From Pseudomonadota bacterium (GTDB taxonomy: Bacteria; Pseudomonadota; Gammaproteobacteria; Xanthomonadales; SZUA-38), in assembly GCA_039033415.1 (NCBI GenBank), contig JBCCCR010000031.1, forward strand, positions 22,363 through 86,362: 64,000 bases of DNA, in the 5' to 3' direction. Below are positions 62,135-64,000 of this stretch, piece after piece. A model generated the notes under the pieces. The model made no database searches. It saw only the letters and a program-made list of their open reading frames with translations, and had not been told where the DNA came from. Both the position numbers and the translations under genes were made by a program. Position 1 is the first letter of the stretch. The number at the start of each line of letters is the position of its first letter.

Positions 62135-62751
62135 GAATTACGGCTCTTGCCTTCGTTCTGTTGGGATGGTCTTTTCTGCTATCAGTTTGCGCAGAGGACT
62201 ACGGCTACGTGCCTCTGAACGGCGATATCATTTTCCACACGTCGAGGTCATCTCAGAGCAAAGCGATCCAACTCGCGACAGACTCCGTCTACAGCCATAT
62301 GGGTATCGTCTACGTTCGTGAAGGTGCTCCCTACGTGTACGAAGCAGTACAGCCAGTCAAATCAACTCCTCTGGAGGAGTGGATAGCTCGCGGAGAGAAT
62401 GGCCATTTCGTAGTAAAGAGGCTCAAGGAGGCACAAGAGGTCCTGGATCAAGCAAAGTTCGATGCGATGTGGAGCATCGGACAAACCATGGTCGGTAAGG
62501 ACTACGATCTCTACTTCGAGTGGTCAGACGACCGTATCTATTGCTCGGAGCTCGTATGGAAAATGTACAAACTAGGTGCTGGCATTGAATTAGGTTCTTT
62601 GGAGAGGATCGAGTCATTCGATTTCTCTCATGAGCTAGTTCAAGCCAAAATCAGAGAAAGATATCCAGATGGCCTGCCGGAGAATGAGCCAGTCATTTCG
62701 CCCGAGGCCATTTTCCAGTCCAGCCAGCTCGAGACGGCATATGAAAGGTAG
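62131..62751 (+). CDS. cassette 3 exported YiiX-like permuted papain-fold protein
   Basis: 206 residues with a signal peptide (LAFVLLGWSFLLSVCAED). LNGDIIFHTSRSSQSKAI and SVYSHMGIVYVREG give the histidine half; YCSELVWKMYK gives the catalytic cysteine, the arrangement of YiiX/YebB-type permuted papain-fold amidases. It may cleave an amide or ester bond outside the cytoplasm. The ATG 62131 lies in the recombination core; ATG 62119 in the attC would add 4 residues. Confidence 0.8.
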   Translation: MRITALAFVLLGWSFLLSVCAEDYGYVPLNGDIIFHTSRSSQSKAIQLATDSVYSHMGIVYVREGAPYVYEAVQPVKSTPLEEWIARGENGHFVVKRLKEAQEVLDQAKFDAMWSIGQTMVGKDYDLYFEWSDDRIYCSELVWKMYKLGAGIELGSLERIESFDFSHELVQAKIRERYPDGLPENEPVISPEAIFQSSQLETAYER

Positions 62752-62757
62752 GAGCGG

Positions 62758-62815
62758 GCATAACAAAAAGCTGCAGCTGACCAGCTTCGCTGGCAGCTGA
62801 GCCTAGTCGTTAGAG
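62758..62815 (+). repeat. attC3 (58 bp) integron recombination site
   Basis: R'' GCATAAC (62758-62764) and R' GTTAGAG (62809-62815), with CAGCTGACCAGC-TTCG-CTGG hairpin. Short class. R'' is the exact complement of GTTATGC at the start of cassette 3. Confidence 0.88.
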
Positions 62816-62819
62816 CGCC

Positions 62820-63155
62820 ATGAAAGATCCAACTGTGACCCTAAGTTTTATCCGGAATTGCCACGGAGCATCTGAAAGTCCTTTAGAGGCGATTGGCGTC
62901 TTTGATCTGGTGCGTCATCCGCAGAGAGAAGGTCTGTGGATGATGGAGCGGCGAGAAACAGTTCAATTTCCCAATGGCGATACCATCGAGTTGTATGCTG
63001 AGGCGAATTCGTCGTGCAACATGGTTCACATAAACAGTGGCGCTGGGAGAGTTATCAGTTGGAAGGCGGCCTCAGATGTCGATCTAATGTTTCTATTGCC
63101 CTCCGGAGAGGAGGCGTACGTGTCCATGGAAGTAGACCGAAACCTCGTTCGATGA
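62820..63155 (+). CDS. cassette 4 hypothetical protein
   Basis: 111 residues. No signal peptide and no recognised domain; beta-rich (RRETVQFPNGDTIELYAEAN). The ATG is 10 bases after the cassette start at 62810. Confidence 0.65.
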   Translation: MKDPTVTLSFIRNCHGASESPLEAIGVFDLVRHPQREGLWMMERRETVQFPNGDTIELYAEANSSCNMVHINSGAGRVISWKAASDVDLMFLLPSGEEAYVSMEVDRNLVR

Positions 63156-63162
63156 ATGGACG

Positions 63163-63220
63163 CTCTAACAAATGCATGCAGCTGACCGCCTTCGGCGGCA
63201 GCTGATGCTAGTCGTTAGGC
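63163..63220 (+). repeat. attC4 (58 bp) integron recombination site
   Basis: R'' CTCTAAC (63163-63169, GCTCTAAC with the base before) and R' GTTAGGC (63214-63220). Central hairpin CCGCC-TTCG-GGCGG. GCTCTAAC is the complement of GTTAGAGC that starts cassette 4. Confidence 0.88.
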
Positions 63221-63228
63221 ATTACTGA

Positions 63229-63513
63229 ATGGGAGCAAATAGAACATTCGCTTGCAGTCTTTGCGGTGCACTTCGTCGAGCCAGGTCGCCAGATTTTGAA
63301 ATTGGCACCAAATCGTCTGCTTGGCCGAAACACTGCAATAAGCCGATGGTTCTGCTGGGGTATCGTTCCTCTCAAGCTGCAACTCAATTGAGTAGCAAAG
63401 ATCGCGTGGCTTGGTTGCGGCTAGGTGCAAGAGTTATGGAGGGAAAAGGGAAGAAAAAATGGCGTCCAGTTACCAAAGAGTCGCATTTGAAGGATGCGCA
63501 TCCTCTCGTGTGA
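63229..63513 (+). CDS. cassette 5 hypothetical protein, zinc-ribbon-like
   Basis: 94 residues. ACSLCGAL near residue 8 and WPKHCNKPM near 32 form a CxxC...HC pattern that could bind zinc. No known family. ATG 14 bases after the cassette start. Confidence 0.65.
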   Translation: MGANRTFACSLCGALRRARSPDFEIGTKSSAWPKHCNKPMVLLGYRSSQAATQLSSKDRVAWLRLGARVMEGKGKKKWRPVTKESHLKDAHPLV

Positions 63514-63523
63514 AGGGGCGGAT

Positions 63524-63595
63524 GCCTAACAAATGCATGCAGCTGACCGCCAAAACGCTCCGCGTTTCGTCGGCAGCTGATGCTAATCGTTAGGC
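63524..63595 (+). repeat. attC5 (72 bp) integron recombination site
   Basis: R'' GCCTAAC (63524-63530) and R' GTTAGGC (63589-63595). Long class with AAACGC...GCGTTT inner stem. ATGCCTAAC mirrors the cassette 5 start GTTAGGCAT over 9 bases. Confidence 0.92.
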
Positions 63596-63599
63596 GGTC

Positions 63600-63774
63600 A
63601 TGTCTATCGGAAAGAACGGCTCAAGGAAGATCTCGCTAAGCGGAAGCGAATATCGCTGGGCGTTTTCGCCCGATAGCAATTTCTTAGTCATTGCTGTTCA
63701 GGATGCATCTGGCCATGGCCAGCGTTTGGAAGCCCAGTTTAGATACGGGCACCAGGGCGGCCCCCACGAGAGCT
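63600..63774 (+). pseudogene. cassette 6 ORF, interrupted by an IS3-family element
   Basis: ATG 63600, 5 bases after the attC5 core. The native part has about 58 residues (from MSIGKNGSRKISLSGSEYRW to about HESL), with WAFSPDSNFLVIAV resembling a beta-propeller strand. From 63775 the frame reads the IS end to a stop at 63812. The rest of the cassette is beyond the insertion. Confidence 0.75.
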
Positions 63775-64000
63775 TGAACCACCCCGGGTTTTCCGGAGAC
63801 CGTTTGGTGTGAGTCAGACCGCTGTGGCCTGACCATTCTGTGCCTCGTAAAAGTCCTGTTCAAATTCGGTGGGCGGCACATCGCCGAGCGACTCCATCAG
63901 CCGGCGGTGATTGAACCAGTCTACGTATTTGAAGGTTTCGTATTCAACCGAGTTGAGGTTTTTCCAGGGACGTTTCTTTTCGATCAGCTCGGCTTTGTAC
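63775..64000 (-). mobile_element. IS3-family insertion sequence (partial)
   Basis: The left boundary is TGAACCACCCCGGG at 63775, the TG-start inverted-repeat form of IS3-family ends. The transposase C-terminus lies 39 bases inside on the minus strand. The other end and the target duplication are outside the window. Confidence 0.82.
63814..64000 (-). CDS. IS3-family transposase OrfB, C-terminal part
   Basis: About 61 residues ending in TGA at 63814. YKAELIEKKRPWKNLNSVEY and FKYVDWFNHRRLMESLGDVP are the conserved end of the DDE integrase domain in IS3 transposases. The N-terminal part is off the window. Confidence 0.9.
   Translation of the reverse strand, partial: YKAELIEKKRPWKNLNSVEYETFKYVDWFNHRRLMESLGDVPPTEFEQDFYEAQNGQATAV

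Larger units (their letters stand above)
61306..63774 (+). mobile_element. integron gene-cassette array (six cassettes, five attC sites)
   Basis: Cassettes: 1 about 61307-61672, 2 61673-62128, 3 62129-62809, 4 62810-63214, 5 63215-63589, 6 from 63590, cut by an IS at 63775. ORFs are all on plus with the attC 3' of each. Each complete cassette's first bases are the reverse complement of its own attC R'' (e.g. GTTAGGT and ACCTAAC for cassette 2), as needed for excised circles. Protein-coding composition is visibly more AT-rich than the chromosome. No intI beside it. Confidence 0.92.

Noticed and set aside
61607..63595. Repeats at the right end seen as a CRISPR array
   Set aside because: Spacing is 350-650 bases with ORFs between, the repeats are palindromic with variable centres and carry attC core sites; they are not CRISPR repeats.
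1..64000. tRNA, rRNA or other structural RNA genes
   Set aside because: No acceptor-stem plus T-arm pattern or rRNA sequence was recognised by eye; a dedicated scan could still find one.

Overview
The window is a 64-kb piece of a GC-rich gammaproteobacterial chromosome. Supporting genes are rpsP-rimM-trmD-rplS, ffh beside a ypjD-type gene, htpG-hslR, slyX, miaE, pspABC, proBA, a gcvR-like gene and bpt. C-terminal repeats of the GLWF(N/D)P...SG/PG type in the large protein at 57546 suggest a Xanthomonadales/Wenzhouxiangella-like lineage, but that is an impression and not a proof. Almost all of the window is ordinary, densely packed chromosome; the last 2.7 kb is different.

Layout. 1-4503 (minus): an RND efflux operon (TolC-type outer membrane protein with an unusual N-terminal ABC_sub_bind-like domain, adaptor lipoprotein, RND pump running off the edge). 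4665-10805: an AraC-type regulator and a homoprotocatechuate meta-cleavage set in two convergent halves (hpaE-hpaD-hpaG-like on plus; hpaH-hpaI on minus), with a promoter and a perfect 7-bp palindrome in front of hpaE. 10957-18962: assorted genes (membrane protein, YjbR-like, GNAT, anchored MDR reductase, MFS, S4 protein, PEP mutase/ICL family, PilZ, CorB, CcsA/YpjD-like). 19050-24961: core information genes and heat-shock genes (ffh; rpsP-rimM-trmD-rplS; htpG-hslR, with a visible sigma-32-type promoter). 25117-33845: DUF819 protein, an M16 peptidase pair, alanine dehydrogenase, proB-proA, greB. 33953-46792: EF-hand protein, lytic transglycosylase-like lipoprotein, glycosyltransferases, a SpoIIE/PP2C phosphatase with a degenerate-ATPase-like partner, alpha/beta hydrolase with a NatAB-type ABC exporter, slyX, miaE, a solute-binding-like protein and an HD hydrolase. 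46898-57339: small acidic exported protein, HDOD protein, cold-shock protein, gcvR-like gene, pspABC behind a sigma-54-type promoter, FKBP isomerase, DUF1289, Sel1-repeat protein, Nudix hydrolase, sulfurtransferase, DUF4139 protein, PCu(A)C copper chaperone, bpt. 57546-60992: a 1148-residue beta-propeller/c-type cytochrome protein.

61306-63774 is a mobile integron gene-cassette array: five attC recombination sites (three of 72 bp, two of 58 bp) separate six short cassettes, each with one same-strand ORF. The ends of each complete cassette are complementary (first bases against the 7-bp R'' core), the signature of excisable circular cassettes; cassette 1 has one mismatch. No integron integrase gene lies beside the array, so within this window it is a cluster of attC sites lacking an integrase. 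An IS3-family element enters at about 63775, cuts the sixth cassette ORF and runs off the window. Most cassette proteins have no function I recognise; one resembles secreted YiiX-type permuted papain-fold hydrolases. This array is the most likely place for undescribed biology here.
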